Source: Rhodococcus opacus
Lineage (GTDB): Bacteria; Actinomycetota; Actinomycetes; Mycobacteriales; Mycobacteriaceae
Direction: 5' to 3'
Length of the DNA: 64,000 nucleotides
Assembly (NCBI RefSeq): GCF_012396235.1
Contig: NZ_JAAXPA010000023.1
Location: 1 to 64,000 of the forward strand
In this document: in pieces, positions 1-7,827 of the stretch
Position numbering within the stretch: the first letter of the stretch is position 1
Layout: the number at the start of each line of letters is the position of its first letter
Position numbers and translations under genes: made by a program
The notes under the pieces: generated by a model
The model's input: only the letters and a program-made list of their open reading frames with translations
Database searches by the model: none
Told to the model about the DNA's origin: nothing

Positions 1-144
1 ACCCTCGGGCTCGATCGGAGTCTCCAGAATCCCCGGACCGCAATTCGGCAGGCAACCCTCGGGCTCGATCGGAGTCTCCAGAATCCCCGGACCGCAATTC
101 GGCAGGCAACCCTCGGGCTCGATCGGAATGTCCAGAATCCCCGG
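1..144 (-). repeat. 54-bp in-frame tandem repeat (at least 2.7 copies)
   Basis: Units begin at 1, 55 and 109 (ACCCTCGGGCTCGATCGG on the plus strand). The first two are identical as far as seen. The third diverges after about 36 bases. Unit length is 18 codons, and translation on the minus strand gives a Cys-Pro-rich 18-residue repeat, so this is a protein repeat. There are no variable spacers, so it is not a CRISPR array. The array continues beyond the window start. Confidence 0.85.
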
Positions 145-432
145 GTCGGAACACTTCACACCTTCGGGGACACAGATCGGCTGTTGATGGTCGGCAGCGG
201 GGTACGGTGCCGGGTCGAGACTCTCTCCCAACCCTGGGAGAGGAAGCTGGGGCATCGTCGGCCACGGCGCGACGGGTTGTTGCCGCACAACATCGGTGGC
301 CACCGAGTGTGGCGCCGCGCCCCCAAGCGGGGGCCCTGAGACTGAGAGGAACCCGAAAAACCCGAGAGCGCCGACGACCACAAGGGTGGACATCACCATG
401 ACCGCCCGCCGCCAGCGGGTAGGTCGGGGCAT
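1..432 (-). CDS. Membrane-anchored or secreted Pro/Cys repeat protein (3' end beyond window)
   Basis: An open minus-strand frame begins at ATG 432 and runs off the window start without a stop, so at least 144 residues are seen. The product starts MPRPTRWRRAVMVMSTL and continues into one hydrophobic segment (about residues 12-35, VMVMSTLVVVGALGFFGFLS), preceded by arginines, so an N-terminal signal anchor is likely. A Pro/Gln-rich linker follows, then CVPEGVKCSDPGIL and 18-residue repeats of the type CLPNCGPGILETPIEPEG. The frame is the one that keeps the 54-bp DNA repeats in phase, which supports coding. In-frame ATGs also exist at 399 and 393, so the exact start is uncertain. Function is unknown; the paired cysteines and outward topology suggest a cell-surface or envelope role (inference). 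Confidence 0.6.
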   Translation of the reverse strand, partial: MPRPTRWRRAVMVMSTLVVVGALGFFGFLSVSGPPLGGAAPHSVATDVVRQQPVAPWPTMPQLPLPGLGESLDPAPYPAADHQQPICVPEGVKCSDPGILDIPIEPEGCLPNCGPGILETPIEPEGCLPNCGPGILETPIEPEG

Positions 433-786
433 CTGCCCCACCCCCTCGGGTGCGCGTTCGGTGCTTTCAGTCTGCGCCGGTGCTGCGCGCCGGGGCAATA
501 CCCGACGTGCACCGAGTTCCTGACGGACGTGGTGGGTGTGGTGACGTGTTCGAGGCATGGCATCTTCTCGGGTCGAAGTGGTCGACCTTCAGTGTGATGC
601 GCTGGCCGCGGCCGAATCTTCACCCGCCGGGTGGACCTTTATCACCCCTCGCCGGAATCGGCACGCCGGTGCGGGATGGAACCGCACCGCCGACCATGGT
701 GCCGCGCCGACCTGCGGAATTAGACTGGCAGCAAGGCGAAGCGTCCGACCGAAAGTCGTGTGCCCGAAATTGCGGGGAGGACGGCG

Positions 787-1407
787 ATGAACGCACTGAG
801 CGAACCGACCCTCTGCTATCTCGATGGCGGAGACGGCACGCGCGAGTTCGTGTTGTCCGTGGACGCACCGCGGATCACCGTGGGCCGCTCGGAGAAGGCC
901 GATATCGCGTTGCCATCAGATCCGAACGTGTCGCGGCTGCACGCCACCATCGAATGGATCGGATCCTATTGGACGGTGACCGATGACGGACTTTCCCGCA
1001 ACGGCACCTACGTCAATGGCGACCGCCTCAGTGGGCGCCGACGACTCCACGCCGGTGACGTCATCCGAATCGGATCCTCGTCGCTGACCTTCCGCACCTT
1101 CATTGCGGCCAGCGGGGAGATGACTGGCACCGCCGACGCCCTGCCCACCCGCGCCGCCCTGACCCCGGCGCAGTTCGCGGTCCTGGTGGAGTTGTGCCGG
1201 CCCTACAAGAACGACGCAGCCTATGCCCACCCCGCCTCGAACCAAGAGATCGCCGACCACCTCTTCTTGACTGTGGACACGATAAAATGCCATCTCCGCG
1301 TTCTCTTCTCAAAGTTCGGCCTTGAGGATCTGCCGAACAACCAGAAACGCATGCAACTCGTCGCCCGCGCCCGACACAGCGGCATCATCACCACCAGCGA
1401 TCTGTGA
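787..1407 (+). CDS. FHA-domain regulator with C-terminal LuxR-type helix-turn-helix
   Basis: A 206-residue protein starting at ATG 787, preceded by a strong GGGGAGGA ribosome site at 773-782. Residues about 22-95 form a forkhead-associated domain (ITVGRSEKADIAL, VSRLHATIEW, SRNGTYVNG), the phosphothreonine-binding fold. Residues about 125-200 resemble a GerE/LuxR-type HTH (SNQEIADHLFLTVDTIKCHL, then a recognition-helix-like LFSKFGLEDL). Such proteins in actinobacteria probably read Ser/Thr-kinase signals and control transcription; no kinase is encoded nearby. A close paralogue lies on the opposite strand at 4957-5580, and the two flank the genes for a secreted protein and an LGFP-phosphodiesterase. 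The target genes are not known. Confidence 0.85.
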   Translation: MNALSEPTLCYLDGGDGTREFVLSVDAPRITVGRSEKADIALPSDPNVSRLHATIEWIGSYWTVTDDGLSRNGTYVNGDRLSGRRRLHAGDVIRIGSSSLTFRTFIAASGEMTGTADALPTRAALTPAQFAVLVELCRPYKNDAAYAHPASNQEIADHLFLTVDTIKCHLRVLFSKFGLEDLPNNQKRMQLVARARHSGIITTSDL

Positions 1408-1430
1408 AAATCCCTCGACCCTCCGGCTCT

Positions 1431-1447
1431 CCCCGCTCCGTGCGGGG
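1431..1447 (+). terminator. Short GC-rich hairpin after the FHA gene
   Basis: CCCCGC, loop TCCGT, GCGGGG gives a 6-bp stem 24 nt after the stop codon of the FHA gene. No T-run follows, which is common for actinobacterial terminators. It is the only hairpin between this gene and the convergent gene ending at 1616. Confidence 0.4.
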
Positions 1448-1615
1448 CCGCCACAAGTCGGTGCAGCGGGAGCTGGCGCCGCAGCCCACGAAATGCTGAG
1501 GTTGCGGTAGTACGCGCCGAAAACAGGCGGTATACCCGGGTAGACCCTCCGAGGTGGGGATTCTGGGTTCTTGCTGGAGGTGCTGATCAACGAGAGCCGA
1601 CTGCACCTGTTCGGC

Positions 1616-2017
1616 CTATGGCCCAGGCGTCCACCCCTGGCCCTGTACACACAAGATCGGAATTCCTTCCGGCGTTTGTGAGGCCCTGTCGGTCGAGGGG
1701 TCGCATGGTTCGCCAATGTTGTGGACACCGACGATGTCGGCGATGACCCACTCTCCGTCCGGGTAGTAATCGCGGGAGTAGACGCAGACGATGTCCTCGC
1801 CGGTGTTCACGTCGACTCCGACCCGATCTACTGAGCACCGCTGACCTGCCGCTCCAGGGATGGGTTCGGGCTGAGCTGCATCGGAGACGTACGCGACCGT
1901 TACGCCGCTGCTGATGGTTGCCGGTGGAGTGGCTGAGGCGATGCCGGACCCGAAGGAAATCAGGGGCACGATCGCGGCCGATGCAACGGACGCCGCGCTC
2001 AAAAATCTGTTATTCAT
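1616..2017 (-). CDS. Small secreted cysteine-containing protein
   Basis: A 133-residue protein from ATG 2017. The N-terminus is a classical Sec signal peptide: MNNRFLSAASVASAAIVPLI, then SFGSGIASATPP with an Ala-X-Ala-type cleavage site near residue 29. The mature part of about 104 residues has four cysteines (QRCSVD, DIVCVY, GEPCDP, ILCVQ), enough for two disulfides, and an acidic, aromatic-rich middle part (YSRDYYPDGEW). No enzyme motif was recognised. It sits convergent to the FHA regulator and downstream of the LGFP-phosphodiesterase gene; a shared surface role is possible but unproven. Confidence 0.75.
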   Translation of the reverse strand: MNNRFLSAASVASAAIVPLISFGSGIASATPPATISSGVTVAYVSDAAQPEPIPGAAGQRCSVDRVGVDVNTGEDIVCVYSRDYYPDGEWVIADIVGVHNIGEPCDPSTDRASQTPEGIPILCVQGQGWTPGP

Positions 2018-2439
2018 TGGGCACTTACTAGTTCGTGTACCCGGCCTGAGCGCCGAGTGCTGTGGTGGAATTGTTGTGATAACTATTTGCGGGTATCACA
2101 TTCGGAATGGTCGGGATTCCCGCTCTGTGTACACAATTCTCTACCTGGCACCCCGCCGAAACCATCCGGGAATTCGGCCTCGATCGTTCATGATCGACGC
2201 CGCCGCCACGGCAGATCGATCATCATCAGGCTCGCCCACGGCTTCCGGGACTACGAGCAGATCCTGCCGGACGCCACCCTCGTCATCGGACACGGCGCCC
2301 GACACCACCATGCGCGCCCTCACCCACGACGGGCCACTGATCATCCTGCCGAGGCCTGGCAACTGTCGGACACGGTGCGATGCGCAGCCCGAAATCGGTC
2401 CCTGTCCCCGATCCCGCGCTGGCGGCGACGGCCGGATCC

Positions 2440-4077
2440 CTATTCGACGCCGATGCTCACCGTGACGGCGTATTCGCCGCCGTCGCCGGCCAGCCGCACG
2501 ACCCGTCGTGTGGTTCGCCCGATTAGTTCGGTGAGTTCACGGCGTTCGACGCGGATGGTGCCGGTGTCGATCTCGTCGTCGGCGTTGGGCCAGTCGTCCT
2601 TTTCCCGGCCCTTGACGGTCAGGTCCAACCAGGCTCCGGGGTCGTGGATCCGGAACACGACGGGCGACCGGTACTTGTACACCTCTCCGGTGGCGACGCC
2701 GTCGACGTTGCCGACCCATCGCGCATCGCGGGATCCGTTGGCGGCGGTGTACGAGAGCTGGAAGTCCACCGTGTCGTCGCCGAGTTCGTCGGTTTCCTCG
2801 AGGCAGTGGAACTGCTCGAGGGTCAGGGTGATGGTGCTTAGCGGCCGATACACGCTCACGTGCAGTTCCCGAACGTCGGTCTGTCGGGTCGCGAGACCGT
2901 AGTGATCGGAGATGTCGCGTCCCGGACTCGACTGCCAGACCAGCACGGTGGTGTCGCGGTAGAGCGGCCAGTACTGGGGCCCGTGCCAGCTGAGGAAGTA
3001 GTCGATGCGGGTGCCGCGGCGATGCCGTGTGGGATCGCCGCTAGGGAGCGGCGGATTGAAGGTGCTCGGGTCGAGTGGGTTGTCGATGAGGACGAACGTG
3101 TTGGCCGGGTCCCCGGAGGTGACGCCTTTGGTGCCGTTTCCGGTGGTGGTCCACAGATCGAGCGAGTACCCCAGCCGGTTCTTCATATCCCTGTACAGGT
3201 CCGGGTCGAGGGCGTCGGTATTGAGGTCGCCCATCAGCAGGGCGGGCCGCAGCGGACTGCTCAACCCGTGGACGAAACTGGCCAGGTGGCTCAGCTGCGC
3301 CTTGACCTGTTTACGGGCGGCCCCGCGCCCGCCTGCGTTGGGGTTCTGGGTATGACTGAGGAAGATGTCGTACTGGGTGGGATGGCCGGGGACCTGAATG
3401 CGGGCATGCAAGGCGCCCTTGTTGGCGTAACTGTCCTCGCCGGCGGACTGCCGGAAGATCGTGCTGTGCTCGGCGACCAACGGATATTTGCTCAACAGCA
3501 GCAGGCCACCGTCCGATTCGAGGTCGGCTTCATCCGGTCCGGACTTGTGATGGGGGTAGATCGCCCGCAGGCGCTTGCGGATGGTGTCCTTTTCGTCGTC
3601 GACGAAGACCTCGCTCAGTCCGACGACATCCGGGCGCGTGCGGCGCAGGTTGTCGATGAGGGCGCCGATCGCCTTGTCGCGTTCGCTGCCCTTGTAGTTG
3701 CCGGGGAAAGGCAGCAGGGCCAGGTTGTGCTGCACGAACGACAGGGGTGCGGCGTATTTGCGCCAACGGATCGAGCCGTGTTCGAAATTGCTGATGCGAC
3801 CGCCGCCGGGCTCGTCCTGTTCGTCGCTGGTCGGATACCCCAGGATGCCGTTCTCCCATCCCAGAGATTCCCACTTGGTAAAGATGTTTCCGTGGATTTC
3901 GTGGGCTCCGGTGGTGGGCGACCAGTAGATGTAACCGTGCTCGAAGCGTTGCCGGCGGCCTCGGCCGTCCGGATTTGGTTGCTCGTTGCCGACGGCCTTG
4001 CCGAGGAATCCGTCCGGTCCGCCCAATGCGGCCCATTTCAGCACGATGGGGCCGAGGTTGAGATGTGGAGTGTTCAC
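2440..4077 (-). CDS. LGFP-repeat endonuclease/exonuclease/phosphatase-family protein
   Basis: A 545-residue protein. Residues about 10-100 contain LGFP-type repeats (WAALGGPDGFLG, WESLGWENGILGYP, NFEHGSIRW), which bind or anchor to the mycolyl-arabinogalactan wall in Corynebacteriales. Residues about 110-390 form an EEP phosphodiesterase domain: VQHNLALLPF, GLSEVFVDD, LMGDLNTDAL and the terminal SDHYGL motif give the Asn, Glu, Asp/Asn and Asp-His active-site residues. This family includes sphingomyelinase C and DNase I-like enzymes. The C-terminal 150 residues look like a beta-rich accessory domain. No signal peptide is visible at the N-terminus (MNTPHLNLGPIVLKW), which is odd for a wall-binding protein. 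The substrate (lipid or nucleic acid) cannot be decided from sequence. Confidence 0.8.
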   Translation of the reverse strand: MNTPHLNLGPIVLKWAALGGPDGFLGKAVGNEQPNPDGRGRRQRFEHGYIYWSPTTGAHEIHGNIFTKWESLGWENGILGYPTSDEQDEPGGGRISNFEHGSIRWRKYAAPLSFVQHNLALLPFPGNYKGSERDKAIGALIDNLRRTRPDVVGLSEVFVDDEKDTIRKRLRAIYPHHKSGPDEADLESDGGLLLLSKYPLVAEHSTIFRQSAGEDSYANKGALHARIQVPGHPTQYDIFLSHTQNPNAGGRGAARKQVKAQLSHLASFVHGLSSPLRPALLMGDLNTDALDPDLYRDMKNRLGYSLDLWTTTGNGTKGVTSGDPANTFVLIDNPLDPSTFNPPLPSGDPTRHRRGTRIDYFLSWHGPQYWPLYRDTTVLVWQSSPGRDISDHYGLATRQTDVRELHVSVYRPLSTITLTLEQFHCLEETDELGDDTVDFQLSYTAANGSRDARWVGNVDGVATGEVYKYRSPVVFRIHDPGAWLDLTVKGREKDDWPNADDEIDTGTIRVERRELTELIGRTTRRVVRLAGDGGEYAVTVSIGVE

Positions 4078-4956
4078 GATTTTCCCATTTCTTATCAGTC
4101 GTCTGGAAAGCCAATCGGACGAATATTGGGGTTTTCACTCTCCGAGCGGAATATGAGCCGAAGGTCGGTTCGTCGATTGGCGAGGAAACTGATTCTTCCT
4201 GCATGACACCTTCCGGAAACAGTGGCCATAGGGTGGAACTTTCGTCCGCCCTCATCACCGCCGATCGACCCGCTCGCCGGGGAAGTCCCGACCCGGGATC
4301 GCGGCCGGAGGCGGCCGGTGGTGTGCGAATTCGGTGTCTCCGCCGCGGCATTCAGACCCGCCACGGCCCGGCAGTTGACCGGATTCTTCGCTGACCCACT
4401 GCGGACAACCCGGAACTTGGGCCCGCCGAAACACCCGCCCCCGCCCACTTAGGGTGGAAAATCGTCCACCCCGACGAGGCGGCGACTTCCCCACTTCGGG
4501 GGACGAATTCGCACCACCACCGACCCCACAATTGTTGGTGCCCCCACAACGAGCAAGATTCACACGAACAACGGCCACCGCCGTTTCGACACGAGGCTGC
4601 CGGAACCATTCCGCCCCCGCCCGAAATCCACACCGGAGACGATGGCCGGCGGCGCCGATACCGACACCGAAAGTAACCATCATGAGCGAAGACGTCGCGG
4701 TCAGCGTCAGCGTATGCACCATCACCGAGCAGGAATCGAAGGACCTCTTTTCAGCAATATGACGAGGCGTACGAGCGATATTGCGAGGAAGGGCAGCGCT
4801 GGAACAGGGAAGCGGTACCCGCAGGTGTCGCCCGACCGGTGTACTGGGCTGACATCGGTCGCCACGGACGCCCCGCACCTCGTCGAGGCTTACGAATAGG
4901 CGATGCCTCATCGTGCGAGAACGCAGTATGCCGACATCGGCGGAGGAGAGGTTCCG
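4078..4956. other. Gene-poor stretch between the LGFP-phosphodiesterase and the second FHA gene
   Basis: About 880 bases without a convincing gene. Open frames here are short, proline/arginine-rich and overlap on both strands. The only candidate with some appeal is a 26-codon frame at 4682-4762 on the plus strand (MSEDVAVSVSVCTITEQE...), but no good ribosome site precedes it. The promoter of the gene starting at 4077 should lie in 4078-4200. Confidence 0.5.
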
Positions 4957-5580
4957 TCACAGATCCTTGTCGGTGATGAACCCGCTCTGCATCGCCCGTT
5001 CGACGAGCCGGGCCCGTTTCTGGTTCTGTGGAAGATCCTCGACCCCAAACTTGGAGAACAATGCCCTCATGTGTGTTTTGACTGTCTCGGCATTGACGCC
5101 CAGCTGATCGGCGATCTGCTGATTCGAAGCGGGACTGGCGAAACCGGACCTGTGCTTGCGAGGGGAGCAGAGCGCAATCAGGACCGTGCGCTGCGTCTTC
5201 GTCAGGCACTCGCGCGTGGGCACGGCATGGGCGACATTGGTCAGCGCGCCACTGGCGCGCCCATCGTGGCGGAAAGCCAACATCGAGGAGCCGATGCGGA
5301 TGCGGTCACCCGATCTCAACCGTCTGCGACCGGTCACACGCTCCCCGTTGACGAAAGTCCCGTTACGGGACATCCCGTCGTCGACGATCGTCCAGTACGT
5401 CCCGATCCGTTCGACGGTGGCGTGAAGCCGGGAAACATCTGGATCCGCAGTGAACGCGATATCGGCGTCGGAGGAGCGCCCCACCATCACCCGCGGTGCA
5501 TGGTCGGAGAGAACGAATTCCCGCGGTATGCCGGCGCGGTCGGAATAACAGAGGCGGGGACCGCTCGACAGGTCATCCAT
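4957..5580 (-). CDS. FHA-domain regulator with LuxR-type HTH (paralogue)
   Basis: A 207-residue protein. I place the start at ATG 5580 because GGGAG lies five bases upstream; an in-frame ATG at 5592 has no ribosome site. The FHA domain is at about residues 20-95 (RVMVGRSSDADIAF, VSRLHATVERIG, SRNGTFVNGERV). The C-terminal HTH is SNQQIADQLGVNAETVKTHM, followed by LFSKFGVEDLPQNQKR. The architecture and long identical stretches match the gene at 787-1407, so the two arose by duplication. An inverted repeat at 5595-5613 just upstream may be an operator. Target and kinase partner are unknown. Confidence 0.85.
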   Translation of the reverse strand: MDDLSSGPRLCYSDRAGIPREFVLSDHAPRVMVGRSSDADIAFTADPDVSRLHATVERIGTYWTIVDDGMSRNGTFVNGERVTGRRRLRSGDRIRIGSSMLAFRHDGRASGALTNVAHAVPTRECLTKTQRTVLIALCSPRKHRSGFASPASNQQIADQLGVNAETVKTHMRALFSKFGVEDLPQNQKRARLVERAMQSGFITDKDL

Positions 5581-5594
5581 GACCACTCCCATAT

Positions 5595-5613
5595 GTCGGG
5601 GAAAATACCCGAC
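5595..5613 (-). promoter_or_regulatory. Inverted repeat upstream of the second FHA gene
   Basis: GTCGGG, seven bases (GAAAATA), CCCGAC, centred about 24 nt upstream of the chosen start. The position is right for an operator or a leader hairpin. No protein has been shown to bind; this is inferred from symmetry alone. Confidence 0.35.
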
Positions 5614-5867
5614 GGACTCATTCTAATTCTGATCGCAATCGGTCATCAAAACGGCGCGAGCCAGGTCCCCGTAAGCGAGCGCACAGAATGGCCGCGCGAA
5701 CACCGCCACCGACGGAATCCATCCCGTCGGTGGCGTGCACCACTTCGAGGAAGATCGCGACAAAGACCTGTCCCATTTCCTTGAAAAATGAGACGCCACC
5801 CGGACCGTCTCCGGATCCTATAAAACCCAGGTCGAGGCGTCTCACAAGTTAATTCCACAATTGCGTG

Positions 5868-6126
5868 TCACAACCTTCGTGCAGGCCTGACTTTCAGTAC
5901 GCCCCTGGAAATGGATTTGGGGTACGCACGGATAACGACGCCCAAACAGGAACTCGCGCGGCCAGATCGACGCGCTCACCAAAGCTGGGATCACCCCCCG
6001 GCGAACGTCTACGCGGACAAGAAGTCCGGGGGCCACCACCGAACGTCCCGAACTGCAGCTACGTGCGAACGGGCGATGTGATTGTGGTGCGCACCCTCGA
6101 CCGGCGGCCGCACCGTCCGCCTCCAG
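5868..6126 (+). pseudogene. Decayed copy of the serine resolvase 5' end and its upstream region
   Basis: From ATG 5911 the sequence matches the intact resolvase at 6862 for about 215 bases (GGGTACGC, GGCCAGATCGACGCGCTC, GACAAGAAGTCCGG, CACCACCGAACGTCCCG, CACCCTCGACCGGC are shared). It carries several insertions and deletions that break the frame and stops matching near 6126. The 43 bases before it also resemble the resolvase upstream region (GTGTCA, then ACTTTC.GTAC). This is therefore a duplicated, truncated and mutated resolvase segment, possibly including a res-like site. It implies an older copy of the element or an internal duplication. Confidence 0.8.
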
Positions 6127-6158
6127 GGGAGGCTCTCGCCCCGGCCTCGCGGCGATCG

Positions 6159-6395
6159 CTACAAGAGGTCGAAGTACTGCGAGCGCGCCTTCATGGCATG
6201 AATGAGCAGCTCGTTCCCACTGTCGAAGCGCAGGACAACCAGTTCCAGGAGCCGACCGTTCGGATCGAAACCCAGCCGGAACTCGCGCGCGGGGTTGTCG
6301 TCGTCCAGACCAGCGGTATACACGTGATGCTCTGCCGCGTAGATGCCATCGTTTTCGCTGATCCCGTGTTTGAGCGCGGATTTATGCGCCTTCAC
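6159..6395 (-). CDS. Toxin-like partner of an RHH antitoxin
   Basis: A 78-residue protein starting at GTG 6395, which overlaps the antitoxin stop in a GTGA arrangement, so the pair is translationally coupled. Sequence features are VKAHKSALKHGIS at the N-terminus and ELVVLRFDSGNELLIHAMKA then RSQYFDLL at the C-terminus. This 'HAMKAR..Y..LL' ending and the KHGIS start are common in small actinobacterial proteins placed after CopG/RHH antitoxins; fold relationships to BrnT/RelE-type RNases are possible but not shown here. Role as toxin is inferred from the pairing. Confidence 0.65.
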   Translation of the reverse strand: MKAHKSALKHGISENDGIYAAEHHVYTAGLDDDNPAREFRLGFDPNGRLLELVVLRFDSGNELLIHAMKARSQYFDLL

Positions 6396-6658
6396 GCGAC
6401 CTGGGTCCAGGCACGCACCGCTTCTCGAATCGCCTCGGATCGGGAAACATGCTCCTGCTCGGCACGGGCGTTCAATGCCTTCAGCAATGCCTCGTCCATC
6501 CGTACCGGCACCACCGCGCCGGGGCCGTCCCCCACGGTCGGTCTGCCGCGTTTGCGCAACTTCTCGACGTCGTAACCGGCCTCGGCCTCGTCTGCCCACT
6601 TCTGGATCATCCCGTCCGTGACGGGTACTCCGTTGATCGTCTCCTCAGCCATGCCCAT
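6392..6658 (-). CDS. Ribbon-helix-helix (CopG-like) antitoxin
   Basis: An 88-residue protein. The C-terminal half is a typical RHH domain (VPVRMDEALLKALNARAEQE, then HVSRSEAIREAVRAW) that binds DNA and usually represses its own operon. The N-terminal half (GVPVTDGMIQKWADEAEAGY) is the expected toxin-binding arm. It is the first gene of a two-gene toxin-antitoxin operon, and the intact resolvase gene diverges from it 200 bp away. It probably stabilises the element. Confidence 0.75.
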   Translation of the reverse strand: MGMAEETINGVPVTDGMIQKWADEAEAGYDVEKLRKRGRPTVGDGPGAVVPVRMDEALLKALNARAEQEHVSRSEAIREAVRAWTQVA

Positions 6659-6861
6659 TATCGTAATACGAAAATAAAGTTTGGGCCACGATCGCCCACC
6701 AGACCCCCGGGGGGGGTCGATCCGAGTGATACCTGCCGCTCGGCGTCCAGCGCCATCGGGCCCGTCCCGGATACAAACAAAAGCCCAGCTCGCAGTCGAA
6801 AATTCGTCCTGTATTCCGTGTCATAAGGTCGTACAGAGCTAACTTTCGGTACTCTCGTCAC

Positions 6862-7824
6862 ATGGAGTTAGGGTACGCCCGGGTGTCGACGAGCAAGCAG
6901 GACCTGACGCGGCAGATCGACGCGCTCCGCAAGGCCGGGGTCGACCCGGCGAACATCTACGTGGACAAGAAGTCCGGGGCCACCACCGAACGTCCCGGAT
7001 TGCAGGCGCTGCTGGGCTACGCCCGCAAGGGCGACGTGATCGTGGTGCACACCCTCGACCGGCTCGGCCGCACCGTCCGCGACACCCTCAACCTGATCCA
7101 CGACCTGCACCAGCGCGGCATCGGATTCCGAAACCTGGCCGATCCGATCCGGATCGACTCGTCGAACCCGGACGACCCGATGGGCCAGTTGGCGGTGGTG
7201 CTACTGGCCCTGTTCGGGCAGATGGAACGCACCTACGCGGTCGAGCGGGCCGCCCACGCCCGCACCGTGGCCACCGAGAAGGGACGACGCACCGGCCGAC
7301 CCAGCGTGGTCACCGCCGCCCAACTCGCCTACGCCACCCAACTCCGGGACGGCGGCGCCACCATCGCCGAGATCACCGACAAGACCGGACTGACCCGCTC
7401 GACGCTCTACCGCCATCTCCCGTCTCGTCCGCCGGAGACGCTCACCGCTGACATCCCGCAACCCGCGGACACGAAGACCCCGACACCCGTCACGGCGCCT
7501 TCGTCCCCGGCGGCCGGACCGTCGTCCTGTCCGACCTGCGGATACGAGCCCGCCACCCGACGGGACCTCATCCCGCACCGCGCCGATCTCGCGACCATCT
7601 GGTTGCACCTCGGCGATCGCGGCGAGCTGCGCGAGGCCCGGCACTGCGCCCACTGTCAGCCCCACGGCCACGTCCTGGTGGTCAGCTGCTCCCGGTGCGG
7701 GGACGGTCCGCTGGTCACCGGCACCGATTCCGGCACCGACGAAATCCCGGCGGCGGTGCGGGACTGGCTCGCGCAACAGGACTGGGCAGTGGAGTCGGAC
7801 CTGTTGTGCCCCAACCATTCCTGA
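6862..7824 (+). CDS. Serine resolvase/invertase with zinc-finger-like tail
   Basis: A 320-residue small serine recombinase. The catalytic N-terminal domain (residues 1-140) begins MELGYARVSTSKQDLTRQID with the active-site serine in RVSTS; VIVHTLDRLGRTVRD and GQMERTYAVERAA are further family motifs. An Hin-type HTH follows (about 150-190; TIAEITDKTGLTRSTLYRHL). Unusually the protein continues another 120 residues with cysteine pairs (CPTCGYEP, CAHCQPHG, CSRCGDGP) that should bind zinc. Typical resolvases stop at about 190 residues, so this tail is an extension or fusion. It ends three bases before the convergent recombinase gene. Confidence 0.9.
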   Translation: MELGYARVSTSKQDLTRQIDALRKAGVDPANIYVDKKSGATTERPGLQALLGYARKGDVIVVHTLDRLGRTVRDTLNLIHDLHQRGIGFRNLADPIRIDSSNPDDPMGQLAVVLLALFGQMERTYAVERAAHARTVATEKGRRTGRPSVVTAAQLAYATQLRDGGATIAEITDKTGLTRSTLYRHLPSRPPETLTADIPQPADTKTPTPVTAPSSPAAGPSSCPTCGYEPATRRDLIPHRADLATIWLHLGDRGELREARHCAHCQPHGHVLVVSCSRCGDGPLVTGTDSGTDEIPAAVRDWLAQQDWAVESDLLCPNHS

Positions 7825-7827
7825 ACC

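Noticed and set aside
1-144. Possible CRISPR array
   Set aside because: Units are directly joined without spacers and translate in one open frame.
2860-4206. 448-codon plus-strand open frame
   Set aside because: Antisense to the LGFP-phosphodiesterase; no ribosome site.
6658-6861. 67-codon minus-strand frame upstream of the resolvase
   Set aside because: Overlaps the likely promoter and res region; no ribosome site.
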